DNA of 64,000 nt from Halobium salinum (GTDB lineage: Archaea; Halobacteriota; Halobacteria; Halobacteriales; Haloferacaceae): assembly GCF_026586625.1 (NCBI RefSeq), contig NZ_JAODIW010000006.1, positions 143,408 to 207,407 on the forward strand, given 5' to 3'. Both the position numbers and the translations under genes were made by a program. Under the pieces are notes generated by a model, which was not told the origin of the DNA, did not search any database, and worked only from the letters and a program-made list of their open reading frames with translations. Positions within the stretch are counted from its first letter, which is position 1; each line of letters starts with the position of its first letter. This document shows, in pieces, positions 40,973 to 49,527 of this stretch.

Positions 40973-41596
40973 GTGTTCGCGAACCGTACCGAGGCCGGTC
41001 GGCGGCTGGCCGAGCGACTCGTCGAGCGGGGTGTCGAGGCGGACATCGTCCTCGCCATCCCGCGCGGCGGGCTCCCGGTCGGCCGGCCGGTCGCAGACGC
41101 ACTCGGCGTCCCGCTCGACGTGGTCGTCGCCCAGAAACTCGGCGCGCCGAAGAACCCCGAACTCGCGGTCGGCGCCGTCGCCGCCGACGGGAGCCTCTGG
41201 CTGAACGACGAACTGGTCGACTGGCTCTCCGTCCCCGAGAGCTACGTCGACCGCGAGCGCGACCGGGAGGCGGCGAACGCCCGCGCGAAGGTCGACTCCT
41301 ACCGCGGCGGCGACCCGCTCCCGGAGCTCGCCGGCAAGCGCGTCGTCGTCGTCGACGACGGGTTGGCGACGGGAGCGACCGCGCAGGCCTGCCTCCGGCA
41401 GGTCCGCGCCGCGGGAGCGGCACACGTCGTCCTCGCGGTTCCCGTCGCCCCTGTCGACGCCCCCGACCGCTTCGCCGAGGCGGCCGACGAGTTCGTCGCC
41501 GTCGAGACGCCCGTCCACTTCGTCGCCGTCGGCGGCGCCTACCGCGACTTCTCGCAGGTGCCCGACGAGGAGGCACGGCGCTACCTGACGCCGTGA
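40973..41596 (+). CDS. Phosphoribosyltransferase family protein
   Basis: A 207-residue PRTase-fold protein. The PRPP loop is V-V-V-V-D-D-G-L-A-T-G-A-T at about 123-135, and the hood region AIPRGGLPVGRPVADALGV (about 28-46) is the version seen in stand-alone predicted phosphoribosyltransferases of the erythromycin-esterase/dienelactone-hydrolase neighbourhood, not in the classical purine enzymes. The base or other acceptor is unknown. GTG start at 40973. Confidence 0.88.
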   Translation: MFANRTEAGRRLAERLVERGVEADIVLAIPRGGLPVGRPVADALGVPLDVVVAQKLGAPKNPELAVGAVAADGSLWLNDELVDWLSVPESYVDRERDREAANARAKVDSYRGGDPLPELAGKRVVVVDDGLATGATAQACLRQVRAAGAAHVVLAVPVAPVDAPDRFAEAADEFVAVETPVHFVAVGGAYRDFSQVPDEEARRYLTP

Positions 41597-41897
41597 GCGG
41601 AAAATCGGCGACGGTGACGACCGCGTTTGCCACACGACACGCCGTGCCTACAGGGAACGACGACCGGCCGCACGGCCGCCAGGGTGGGACTCCGGAAGGG
41701 GCCGGGTCCTCGGCGACGGCGGCCGACGCAAGCACCGCAGGCGAACGAGCGAAGCGAGCGAGCCGAGGAGCACAGCGAGGCCCCCGAGTCGAGGGCCCGG
41801 GGGCTTCCGGGGGTCACCGAACTGTCTCCTCCGACGACAGCATAGACCCGTCGGCGAGACGCGGGACTTAACCCGCCGAACGGCTTACGACGGCGCA
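41597..41897. other. 301-bp interval before nmd3
   Basis: Filled mostly by the family 2 hairpin element copy 2 (41683-41820), followed by the nmd3 promoter (TATA-like ACTTAACC, 41866-41873, centred 28 nt before the ATG). No gene. Confidence 0.65.
41683..41820. repeat. Hairpin element, family 2, copy 2
   Basis: Arms 41692-41712 and 41790-41810 pair as 7 bp, a GGG/GGG internal loop, then 11 bp including one G-T pair. The paired sequences differ from copy 1 at many places, but pairing is kept. The 77-nt terminal region contains CGACGCAAGCAC (41724-41735) and an AGGCGAACGAGCGAAGCGAG-type tract, as in copy 1. Confidence 0.8.
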
Positions 41898-43031
41898 ATG
41901 AGCGACTCTCACGCTTCCCGTGAGTTCTGCCCCCGCTGTGGCGACCCGGTCCCCGACCGGGAGGAGCCCCTGCCGGGAGCGCCCCGCGAGCGCGACGCCG
42001 TCCTCTGTGACGCCTGCTACTTCGAGGACTTCGACCTCGTCGACGCGCCCGACCGCGTGGAGGTGCAGGTGTGTGCCTCCTGTGGCGCGGTCCACCGCGG
42101 CAACCGCTGGGTCGACGTCGGCGCGAAGGACTACACCGACGTGGCCGTCGACGAGGTCAGCGAGTCCCTCGCGGTCCACGTCAACGCCCACGACGTGACC
42201 TGGGCCGTCGAACCCGAACAGGTCGACCAGAACACCATCCGGATGCACTGTCGGTTCTCCGGCATCGTCCGCGAGACGTTTCTCGAAGAGGAGACCGTCG
42301 TCCCCGTGATGATTTCGCGGGGGACCTGCACCCAGTGCGGTCGCCGGGCGGGCGGCTACTGGGCCAGCCTCGTCCAAGTTCGTGGTACGGACCGCACCCC
42401 GACGAAGGAGGAGGACGCCCGCGCCGTCGAGATTGCCCAGGACATCATCGCCGACCGCGAGGAGGCCGGCGACCGCAACGCGTTCATCACGGAGACGAAG
42501 GAGACCGACGAAGGCGTGAACATCAAGCTCTCCACGAACCAGCTCGGTCAGGCCGTCTCTACTCGGGTCACGCGCGAACTCGGCGGCCACGTCAAGGAGT
42601 ACCCGACGCTCGTCACGGAGGACGGCGACGGCAACGAGGTGTACCGCGTCACCTACGCGGTCCGCCTGCCGAAGTTCATCGGCGGCGACGTCATCGACCC
42701 GGACGACGGTGACGGGCCGGTCCTCGTCAGGAGCGCCCGCGGGAACCTGAAGGGGATTCGGCTGGCCACCGGCGACGGCTACGAGTCGCGCTTCGAGGAG
42801 GGCGAGACGCCGTCGGCGCGGAAACTCGGCACCGTCGAGGACGCCGTCGAGACGACCGTGGTGACCGTCGAGGACGAACACGCCGTGCAGGTGCTCGACC
42901 CGGAGACCTACGAGGCGAAGACGATTCCCCGACCCGACTTCTTCGACGCCGACGCCGACAACGTCCGCGTGCTCAAGAGCCGCGCGGGGCTCCACGTCGT
43001 GCCGGACGACGGCGCTCAGGCGGAGAGTTAA
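41898..43031 (+). CDS. nmd3: NMD3-related ribosome-associated protein
   Basis: A 377-residue archaeal NMD3 homologue. In eukaryotes NMD3 is the 60S export adaptor; archaeal forms keep the N-terminal zinc-binding and eIF5A-like domains and are thought to act in large-subunit maturation. Zinc-type cysteines are visible as FCPRCGDP with CDACY (about 11-41), CASCGAVH (about 59-66) and CTQCGRRAGGYW (about 145-156). The C-terminal half is a beta-rich OB-like domain. The start ATG 41898 has a leaderless-type TATA box. Confidence 0.92.
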   Translation: MSDSHASREFCPRCGDPVPDREEPLPGAPRERDAVLCDACYFEDFDLVDAPDRVEVQVCASCGAVHRGNRWVDVGAKDYTDVAVDEVSESLAVHVNAHDVTWAVEPEQVDQNTIRMHCRFSGIVRETFLEEETVVPVMISRGTCTQCGRRAGGYWASLVQVRGTDRTPTKEEDARAVEIAQDIIADREEAGDRNAFITETKETDEGVNIKLSTNQLGQAVSTRVTRELGGHVKEYPTLVTEDGDGNEVYRVTYAVRLPKFIGGDVIDPDDGDGPVLVRSARGNLKGIRLATGDGYESRFEEGETPSARKLGTVEDAVETTVVTVEDEHAVQVLDPETYEAKTIPRPDFFDADADNVRVLKSRAGLHVVPDDGAQAES

Positions 43032-43037
43032 ACTCGC

Positions 43038-43229
43038 TCAGTCGGCGCCGACCGGGCGCTCCGCCGTGGCGTCGACCGTCGGCGGCTCGGGCCGACGCGC
43101 GACTCCGAACTTCTCCATCGCCGTGAGGAACTCCCGCTCCGAGCGACCCGCACGCGTCGCGGCCTGTGCCAGTGTCAGCGTTCCGCTCCGGTACAGCGTG
43201 AGCGCCTGCGCGAGGGAGGTCGTGTGCAT
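43038..43229 (-). CDS. Small helix-turn-helix protein (DUF7317-like)
   Basis: A 63-residue protein starting MHTTSLAQALTLYRSGTLTL. The segment TLYRSGTLTLAQAATRAGRSEREFLTAMEKFGV (in two parts, about 11-43) is a canonical helix-turn-helix as in UPF0175 and haloarchaeal DUF7317 proteins. The last 20 residues are Pro/Thr/Glu-rich. It converges with nmd3 (gap 6 nt). Its upstream region holds a TATA-like CTTTACG 36 nt before the ATG and a group of CAGTA half-sites further up, so autoregulation is plausible. Confidence 0.75.
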   Translation of the reverse strand: MHTTSLAQALTLYRSGTLTLAQAATRAGRSEREFLTAMEKFGVARRPEPPTVDATAERPVGAD

Positions 43230-43306
43230 CTGTGTTCGTCTACACTCACACGCACCTGGTTCGTAAAGCTATCGTGAGAATCGGTGTCACTACAGGACTG
43301 GTAGGA

Positions 43307-43334
43307 CAGTATTACTGGACGCACGAACAGTAAT
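43307..43334. promoter_or_regulatory. Alternating CAGTA/TACTG half-sites
   Basis: CAGTA-T-TACTG (43307-43317) is a perfect dyad, and CAGTAAT (43328-43334) is the inverse of ATTACTG (43311-43317) at ten bases distance. These lie 78-105 nt upstream of the HTH gene start in an AT-rich patch. Confidence 0.5.
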
Positions 43335-43494
43335 TGGGGGAATTTTAATCTATTATGGTTGTTCATCTCGGGGGTCGCAACTGTGGTGTCCGGCAATACT
43401 TGCGTTCGGTGGCAAGTTTCGCCAGCCGCGCGGCTCGCCGGTCGGTGTCGCCGCGGCCCGCGTGTCGGGCGAGGTGGTTCGGGATGCGCCCGCC

Positions 43495-45348
43495 TCAGCG
43501 GTCGCCCCAGACGTCCGAGAGCGGGTGGTTCTCCCGCCGCTCGGCGGCCGACTCCTTCGTCCCGCTCGACCCGGCACGGCCCGACGAGGCGCCGGTGGCG
43601 CCGGAGCGCTCGGCTCCGGTCGCGCTCCCGCTGTCAGTCCCCGACCGCCCTCGCGAGCCCCGGCCTCGACGCCCGCGTCCCGCCGGTTCGCCCAGGTCGC
43701 CGAGCGCGGCGCTCGGGTCGAAGTCGGGGAGCGCCGGCGTCGACATCCGCTCGACCTGCTCGGCGAACCAGTCGGGCGTGTCGCTCGCCGCCCGCTCGAA
43801 CAGGTCGAGCAGGCTCGAATCCGCGATGTAGGTGTCGCCGTAGTCGTCGGGCGCGCGGACGACCCGGCCGCAGGCCTGAATCACGGTCCGGAGGGCGGCG
43901 CGGTAGTACCACGCCCACTGGCCCTCCTCCAGGCGGCGTGCCACCCGCGAGTCGCTCGTGTTGAGGTACGGCGCCTTACAGAGCACCTGCCAGCGACAGA
44001 GCTCCCCCTTGAGGTCCAATGCCTCCTCCATCTTCACCGAGAGGAACAGTTCGGGCTCCGAGGAGGCCTTCCACGCCTCCAGTTCGGCGTCGCGGTTCTC
44101 GCGGTCGTGGGCGCGGACGCGGGCGCCGACGCCGAAGTTCGCGAGGTGCTCGGCGAGGCGGTCCTGAATCCCGTAGGAGTGACAGTGGACCAGCCCCTTC
44201 TGCTCGGGATGTTTCGCCATGAGCCTGACCAGCAGGCGGGCGATTTTGGGGACGGTCTCGTCGCGGTGTTCGAACGTCATCTTTCCCTGTGTCACGTCGT
44301 ACAGCGGGCGGTTCTCGACGGGGAACGTGTGGCCCACGTCGACCAGCGCGACGTTCTCCGGCTGGAGCCCGACCTGCCGGCAGAACGCCTCCTTGTTCAG
44401 AATCGTGGCCGAGAGGAGGGCGAACCGGTTCCCGCGGTCCCAGACGGTGTGGTGGAGGTACTTCTCCGGGTTGAGTGGCTTGACCGTGATGGGCTCGCCC
44501 TCCCCGTCGGGTTGGTCGACCACCCACGTCGTCGGACTCATCGGGTCGCGGTAGTCCTTCACGAACCAGTCGAGTTCGCCCCGCAGCTCCTGGAGGCGGT
44601 CGCGGCGGGCCACCTCCTCGGGCGTGAGTTCGGACTTCGTCAGCAGTTCGTCCTTCTCGCGCTCGCACACCCCCGAGAGGGCTTCGGCGAAGCGCACGGT
44701 GCGCTCGACGGAGTCGTCCGCGTCGCGCACGTTCGGTACCGATACGTCGTCCCAGACGGGCACCCGTCGAGGCGTTATCTCGATGGTCGCGTACATCTCC
44801 GCCCACTCCGCGAGGCCGTGTGCCTCGTCGACGACGACGACGTCGCGCTTGCGGAACACGTCGCTGCCGGCGGTCTGCATGAAGTACGCGAGCGTCATCG
44901 CCGCGATGTCCCGCGAGGAGGCGACCGCGCGGTCCGAGAAGTACGGACAGCGGTGGCGGACCGTGCAGTCGAATCCTTTCTGGCGGACACAGGGGGCGCG
45001 ATTGACGGGCGTGTCGTGCTCGCCCGGGAGGATACAGCTGTAGTTGGACTTCCCCCGAATCACCTTGAGGTCGTCGAGGAGGTCGTCGCTCGCCACGTCG
45101 TCGAGTTGGGAGACCTGCGGGGTGGTGTAGTAGGCGCCGGTCGCGTCGCGCGGGCGGGACTCCTCGACGGTGGCGGCACAGCCGGCGATGGCCCGCGCGA
45201 GGAGGGACTTCCCGCTCCCCGTCGGCGCGCGCACGAGCACCACGTCGTTGCCGGCGGCGAAGGCGTCCCGGATGTCACGGAGCGCCTGCTCCTGGTTGCC
45301 GCGGTAGGACGGGGCGGGGAAGGCGTCGAAGATGCGGTCCGGCTCCAC
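43495..45348 (-). CDS. DinG/XPD-like helicase with Fe-S cysteines and disordered tail
   Basis: A 617-residue superfamily 2 helicase. Walker A APTGSGKS at 41-48 and DEAH at 174-177 frame four cysteines at 105, 120, 128 and 134, the arrangement of the XPD/DinG Fe-S cluster domain. Motif VI is ACGRVVRAPDDYG at about 500. The last roughly 85 residues are Gly/Ser/Arg/Ala-rich and disordered, ending PLSDVWGDR. It is clearly different from the 763-residue helicase at 24948-27239: the Fe-S cysteines are closer together and the sequence around Walker A differs. Haloarchaea usually have two or more paralogues; the precise repair role is unknown. Confidence 0.9.
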   Translation of the reverse strand: MEPDRIFDAFPAPSYRGNQEQALRDIRDAFAAGNDVVLVRAPTGSGKSLLARAIAGCAATVEESRPRDATGAYYTTPQVSQLDDVASDDLLDDLKVIRGKSNYSCILPGEHDTPVNRAPCVRQKGFDCTVRHRCPYFSDRAVASSRDIAAMTLAYFMQTAGSDVFRKRDVVVVDEAHGLAEWAEMYATIEITPRRVPVWDDVSVPNVRDADDSVERTVRFAEALSGVCEREKDELLTKSELTPEEVARRDRLQELRGELDWFVKDYRDPMSPTTWVVDQPDGEGEPITVKPLNPEKYLHHTVWDRGNRFALLSATILNKEAFCRQVGLQPENVALVDVGHTFPVENRPLYDVTQGKMTFEHRDETVPKIARLLVRLMAKHPEQKGLVHCHSYGIQDRLAEHLANFGVGARVRAHDRENRDAELEAWKASSEPELFLSVKMEEALDLKGELCRWQVLCKAPYLNTSDSRVARRLEEGQWAWYYRAALRTVIQACGRVVRAPDDYGDTYIADSSLLDLFERAASDTPDWFAEQVERMSTPALPDFDPSAALGDLGEPAGRGRRGRGSRGRSGTDSGSATGAERSGATGASSGRAGSSGTKESAAERRENHPLSDVWGDR

Positions 45349-45511
45349 GCTCGGTCGGAACGCGTCGGCCGGCCTAAATCCTCCGGATGTGGTGAGTCGG
45401 GCCTCTCTTCGAGTCGGGTTTCGTCGTTGGGGGTTGGCTCACGGAAGCCCCACTCGTGGTGGTCGTCCGGTTGGTCGCCGTCGGATGGGTTGCACCGCGC
45501 TCGACCACCGG

Positions 45512-46111
45512 TTACCGCTCGCCGAGGTCCTCGATGCCGGCGCGTTGCACGCGGAGCTCGCCGTCGCCGTCGCTGAACCCGCAGGAGATGAGCCGGATGC
45601 CGAGCGAGACGGTCGTCTCGTCGGCCTCCTCCAGTCGGTCGGGGTCGACCTCGACGACGAACCCGGAGGTCACGTCGGGCGCACCGGGGAGGAAGACGAT
45701 TTCGCGGCCCGCGGGGCTCCGGTTCCCGGTTCGGAGCGCGCTGATTCGGAAGTCGCCGCCGGCGTCGATTTTGGTCGGTCCTCGCGGTCGCCCGTTACCG
45801 ACGAGCAGGCTGTCGGCGCTGTTCTTGGCGGCGTTGTACACGGTTCGGAGGCCGACGAGGGCGTTCATCAGTCGGTCGACGCCGCCGCTGAGCCACCGGC
45901 CGACGCCGGTACGCATGAGGTAGCCGACCGACAGCGTCAGCGTCCCGGCGACGACGGCGACCACCGTCACCCGGAGCGGCGCCGACGCCACGCCGGGGAG
46001 CACCGGCAGGTCGGCGACGGCTCCGTAGAGCCAGACGACCGGGACGACCACCACGGCGACCGGCAGCAGCGTCACCACCCCGCGGACGAAGGCACGACGG
46101 ACCGAGCGCAT
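45512..46111 (-). CDS. DUF502 membrane protein
   Basis: A 199-residue protein with two N-terminal transmembrane helices (about 11-32 and 45-67) followed by a soluble domain. The DUF502 signature is visible: a basic start RRAFVRGVVTLLPV, LVGLRTVYNAAKNSADSLL around 86-104 and IVFLPGAPDVTSGFVVEVD around 138-156. Members are putative transporters or membrane-stability factors in bacteria, archaea and plant chloroplasts; function is unproven. ATG 46111 (MRSVRRAFV) is chosen over in-frame upstream codons inside the neighbouring gene. Confidence 0.9.
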   Translation of the reverse strand: MRSVRRAFVRGVVTLLPVAVVVVPVVWLYGAVADLPVLPGVASAPLRVTVVAVVAGTLTLSVGYLMRTGVGRWLSGGVDRLMNALVGLRTVYNAAKNSADSLLVGNGRPRGPTKIDAGGDFRISALRTGNRSPAGREIVFLPGAPDVTSGFVVEVDPDRLEEADETTVSLGIRLISCGFSDGDGELRVQRAGIEDLGER

Positions 46112-46191
46112 CTGCCGTCGCTTTTCCGTCGACCCATATGAATCCTCCCACCGTGAGCGTGGCTCCGGAGGACGACCGGCTCCGTGCCGGC

Positions 46192-46668
46192 TCAGAGCGC
46201 CAGTCTGTCGACCGCCGAGCCACACCCCGTACACCGGACGACGACCGCGTTCGCCCCGTCGACGAGTTCGGGGGTCTGGAGGGTCCGGCCGGCGCACGTG
46301 GGACACGCCCGGAGGTACTCGATACCCGTACTCCCGCGTGGTGCGCCGAGCGCGAGCGCGACGACCCGTCTCTCCCCCCGGTTCCATCCGAGTTGAAACT
46401 CGCCGGGGGCGAACCGGACGGCTTCACCCGGGCCGAGGTCGACGGTCCCGGACTCGGTCTCGAACGTCGCCGTCCCGGCGAGGACGTAGAACACCTCCTC
46501 CTGGTCGAGGTGGCGGTGGTAGTCGTATCCGAAGCTCTCTCCGGGGGCGAGTTCGAAGTAGTTGACCGCGACGCCCTCCGCCCCGAGCGCCGCCGAGAGC
46601 GGACGGAGGACGCTCGCCGGGCTGACCGACGCGGGCGTTTCGACGTCGTCTACGGAGATTCGCTTCAT
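46192..46668 (-). CDS. Cupin domain with C-terminal zinc ribbon
   Basis: A 158-residue protein. Residues about 30-105 form a cupin barrel, with metal ligand candidates in YDYHRHLDQEEVFYVLAG (two His and Glu, about 48-65) and a Gly-x-x-F-x-L-G-W end. Residues about 120-155 hold two CxxC pairs, C-P-T-C (about 121-124) and C-T-G-C (about 146-149), forming a zinc ribbon. The combination is unusual. It follows a second zinc-ribbon gene by 15 nt on the same strand, so they are probably one transcript. The metal and ligand of the cupin are unknown. Confidence 0.82.
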   Translation of the reverse strand: MKRISVDDVETPASVSPASVLRPLSAALGAEGVAVNYFELAPGESFGYDYHRHLDQEEVFYVLAGTATFETESGTVDLGPGEAVRFAPGEFQLGWNRGERRVVALALGAPRGSTGIEYLRACPTCAGRTLQTPELVDGANAVVVRCTGCGSAVDRLAL

Positions 46669-46683
46669 CGACCGGTCCGTGAC

Positions 46684-46887
46684 CTACAGCGCCTTCACGT
46701 CGGCGGCGGTCACCTCGCGGTCGCCGGGCAGTCGGGTGAGACAGTCGAAACAGAGGAAGTGTGTGCTCCCGTCCATGAGCTCCAGCTCGATGCCGCCGGT
46801 GCTCTCGGAGGGGAGCGACCAGAAGTCGCCGATGCCGCCGGCGATACGGACCTTCCGGCCGCAGCCGTCGCACGGTTCACTCGCCAT
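46684..46887 (-). CDS. Small zinc-ribbon protein (DUF7561-like)
   Basis: A 67-residue protein: MASEPCDGCGRKVRIAGGIG with a CDGC pair at 6-9, a central beta-rich part and a second pair C-F-D-C at about 46-49. This is the look of the haloarchaeal DUF7561 family. The ATG at 46887 is preferred over in-frame extension. It heads a two-gene unit with the cupin gene and is divergent from the YkgJ-type gene. Confidence 0.8.
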   Translation of the reverse strand: MASEPCDGCGRKVRIAGGIGDFWSLPSESTGGIELELMDGSTHFLCFDCLTRLPGDREVTAADVKAL

Positions 46888-47006
46888 ACCCTCCGAACGT
46901 CCCCCCGAGGGAAGAAGCGTTCGTCCCGTCCCGACCGACGCCACCGACTCGCGGACACCCCCCGCGTCGGCGTGAGTTTCTTGCGCCCCGCTACCGAACA
47001 ACACCT

Positions 47007-47888
47007 ATGCGCGTGAACTGCGCGGGCTGTGCCGGCTGCTGTGTCGACTGGCGCCCGCTCGCCCCGGACGCGCCGAATCACGAGCGTCGCGACGGTCGGG
47101 TCCCGCTCGACGACGCCTACAACCTGGTTCCCCTCCTCCGCGACGAGGTCCGCGACTACGTCGACGCCGGCTTCGGTGACGCGCTGACACCCCGGCTCTG
47201 GCGGGTGCCGGCGACGAACGCGGACGCGAGCGCGACGACCATCGACGGTCACCGGGTCGCCGCTGTCGACGGCCGGCCGGTGTTCTTCGTCGGTCTGCGC
47301 AAGCCGCCGAAGCCGGTCGGCCCGTTCGGCACCGACGCGCGGTGGCTCGACGCCTGTGCCTTTCTCGACCCCGAGACGCTGAAGTGTCGCATCCACGAGG
47401 ACGAGCTGTACCCCGAGACGTGCGGCGTCTACCCCGGTGCGAACCTCGAACTCGGCGCCGAGACGGAGTGTGAGCGCGTCGAAGCGCGATTCGACGGCGA
47501 ACGACTGCTCGACCGAACACCCCCGGAACACACCGGCCTCCGGCTCGGCCCCGCCGCGGTCGGCGCGAAACTGTTCGTCCACCCCGACCCCGAGCGCCTG
47601 GCCGGCGTCGTCGACCGCGCCGCCTCGGGGTCGCTCACCGCGGCCGACCGAGCGGAGTTCGTCGGGGTCGCCGTCGGCTCTCGCCCCGGCTCGACCGAGG
47701 TGGACGAAGAGCGGGCCGCCCGCGCCCGCGACCGGACCGTCACGGCCGACTCGTGGGCCGGGCGCGTCGCCGACGAGTGGGAACGCCGGGCCGGCGACCC
47801 GGGCGACGCCCCGGCGTCCGACGAGCACGCCGACGCGTCGGCGTTCGAGCGGGCCCGCGGTGCCCCGGACGTCTCCGACTGGGACTGA
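47007..47888 (+). CDS. YkgJ family cysteine-cluster protein
   Basis: A 293-residue protein whose first residues, NCAGCAGCCVDW, begin an Fe-S or zinc cysteine cluster; further cysteines occur at CAFLD, LKCRIHE and ETCGVYPG (about 115-140), the typical C-x2-C-x2-CC ... C ... C ... C pattern of the YkgJ/CxxCxxCC family. Members associate with metalloenzyme maturation and flagellar or peptide-modifying loci, but the function here is unknown. The C-terminal 100 residues are acidic and specific to haloarchaea. Confidence 0.87.
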   Translation: MRVNCAGCAGCCVDWRPLAPDAPNHERRDGRVPLDDAYNLVPLLRDEVRDYVDAGFGDALTPRLWRVPATNADASATTIDGHRVAAVDGRPVFFVGLRKPPKPVGPFGTDARWLDACAFLDPETLKCRIHEDELYPETCGVYPGANLELGAETECERVEARFDGERLLDRTPPEHTGLRLGPAAVGAKLFVHPDPERLAGVVDRAASGSLTAADRAEFVGVAVGSRPGSTEVDEERAARARDRTVTADSWAGRVADEWERRAGDPGDAPASDEHADASAFERARGAPDVSDWD

Positions 47889-47994
47889 GCCGGCCGTCGT
47901 TGCCCCTTTCGGCCACAAGCTAGTTGACAAGTGGTACCAACTCTCGGCGTGCCGGACCGATTATGACACGAAACCCCAGCAAGCGGAGCGACGA

Positions 47995-49422
47995 ATGAGG
48001 CGACGTACGTTTCTCACGGCAGCGGGCGCGACTGCGGTCGGCCTCGCGGGCGCTTCCTCGACGGCTGCCCAAGAGGGGACGCCGATTCCGAACCCGAACG
48101 CGTATCTCACGAACAGTCAGCTGACCCGACGGCTCAAACTGCTGAACGCGGAGAGCGACCTCGTGTCGCTCCGCCCCATCGGCCGGTCGGCCTGCCGGAA
48201 CGACCCCATCTGGGAGGTGACGGTCGGTGAGGGGGAGACGAACGTCCACCTCATCACCCAGATTCACGGCGACGAGCCGGCCGGCACCGAGGCCGCGCTG
48301 GTCGTTCTCCGGCAGATGACCGCCGAACCCGACGAGTTCGAGGCGGTCCTCGACGAACTCACCATCACCATCGTTCCGCGGGTGAACCCGGACGGCGCGA
48401 TGTACGGGTTCGACGCCGACGGCGACGGGGACCGCGACCGGGTCACCCGACGACAGAACGTCCAGCCGTGGTCGAAGCGGGACTCGCTGTACGAGCCGTA
48501 CTACCACTACGCCTCCGGCGAGGATTTCCCGTACGCGCCGGAGAACCCACCGCTCGGCTACGACATGAACCGGGACTTCAACATCCGGACCGACCTCGAC
48601 GCCGGCGACGTCCCCGAGGAGTGGTGGACGAGCGCCGAGGAGGACGGCGAGACCGTCTGGCAGGTCGACCAGCCCTACGAGGGGTACACGCTGTCGGCGA
48701 GCGGGCTCCGCCTCGCCCCCGAGGTCCGGGCGGTGACGGAGTCGTTCCTGCGGGCCGACCCCGACTACGCCATCACCCACCACCACCAGGGAATCGCGTC
48801 CGTGCCGGACACCGAACCGCCGGAGCCGTCGCTGCTGAGCGTGATGGCGGCTTTCGGTCCGTCCTACCTGGAGCAGGCGCCGTTCTACGACGGCGAGGGT
48901 CCCGTCGAGGACGCGGTGAACCCGTTCATCGACCGGGAGACGAGCGAGCGGTCGCTCCGCCTCAACCGACTGGTGGCCGACCGCCTCGCCGAGACGACCG
49001 AGCCGTGGGACGACGCCTTCGACGACACTACCCGTTACGGTTACGCCACCCTGTGGGGGTCGTACCTCGACGCGCTCTGTCCCCAGACCGGCGCGGCGGG
49101 GATGCTGTACGAAATCTCCGGGCAGTCCGACGCGGCCGGCTCCCGGGCCTACGGGTTGAAGGTCGAAGCCTCCCGCGTCGGGTTCCTCGAGACCTTCGAG
49201 GCGCTCGCCGCGGACCCGACGCTGTCGAGCGTCGACGCCGGGAGTTACTTCGACATCCCACTGAAGGGCGAGGACATCGAGACCCCGCCGCCGGCCGGCC
49301 GAGGACGGAGCGGGCCGTCCACGGCTCCGACGAAGGCCGGACCGGCGAGCGGAACCGCCCGGGCGCGGGACGCGACCACGAGCTTCGACGACCGACTGCG
49401 GCGCATCCTTCGGGCGGACTGA
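47995..49422 (+). CDS. Tat-exported M14 family zinc carboxypeptidase
   Basis: A 475-residue exported peptidase. The N-terminus MRRRTFLTAAGATAVGLAGA is a twin-arginine signal, with cleavage probably after S-T-A-A-Q-E near residue 26. The zinc motif H91-G-D-E94 is in the family's first ligand loop and the third His is in ITHHHQG (about 260). A long Asp-rich loop (FDADGDGDRDR, about 140-150) resembles a calcium-binding insertion. The C-terminal 60 residues are a low-complexity tail. ATG 47995 is the first to place the Tat motif at the N-terminus. Confidence 0.92.
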   Translation: MRRRTFLTAAGATAVGLAGASSTAAQEGTPIPNPNAYLTNSQLTRRLKLLNAESDLVSLRPIGRSACRNDPIWEVTVGEGETNVHLITQIHGDEPAGTEAALVVLRQMTAEPDEFEAVLDELTITIVPRVNPDGAMYGFDADGDGDRDRVTRRQNVQPWSKRDSLYEPYYHYASGEDFPYAPENPPLGYDMNRDFNIRTDLDAGDVPEEWWTSAEEDGETVWQVDQPYEGYTLSASGLRLAPEVRAVTESFLRADPDYAITHHHQGIASVPDTEPPEPSLLSVMAAFGPSYLEQAPFYDGEGPVEDAVNPFIDRETSERSLRLNRLVADRLAETTEPWDDAFDDTTRYGYATLWGSYLDALCPQTGAAGMLYEISGQSDAAGSRAYGLKVEASRVGFLETFEALAADPTLSSVDAGSYFDIPLKGEDIETPPPAGRGRSGPSTAPTKAGPASGTARARDATTSFDDRLRRILRAD

Positions 49423-49527
49423 GTCGGCCTCGGCGGCCCCGTCGCGCCGGCTCCCTCGCCGGAGGGCCCTACGCCGAGGCCCGTCTCGGCGGGAACCGTT
49501 ATCCGCTCGCCGTCCTCAGAGATACCC

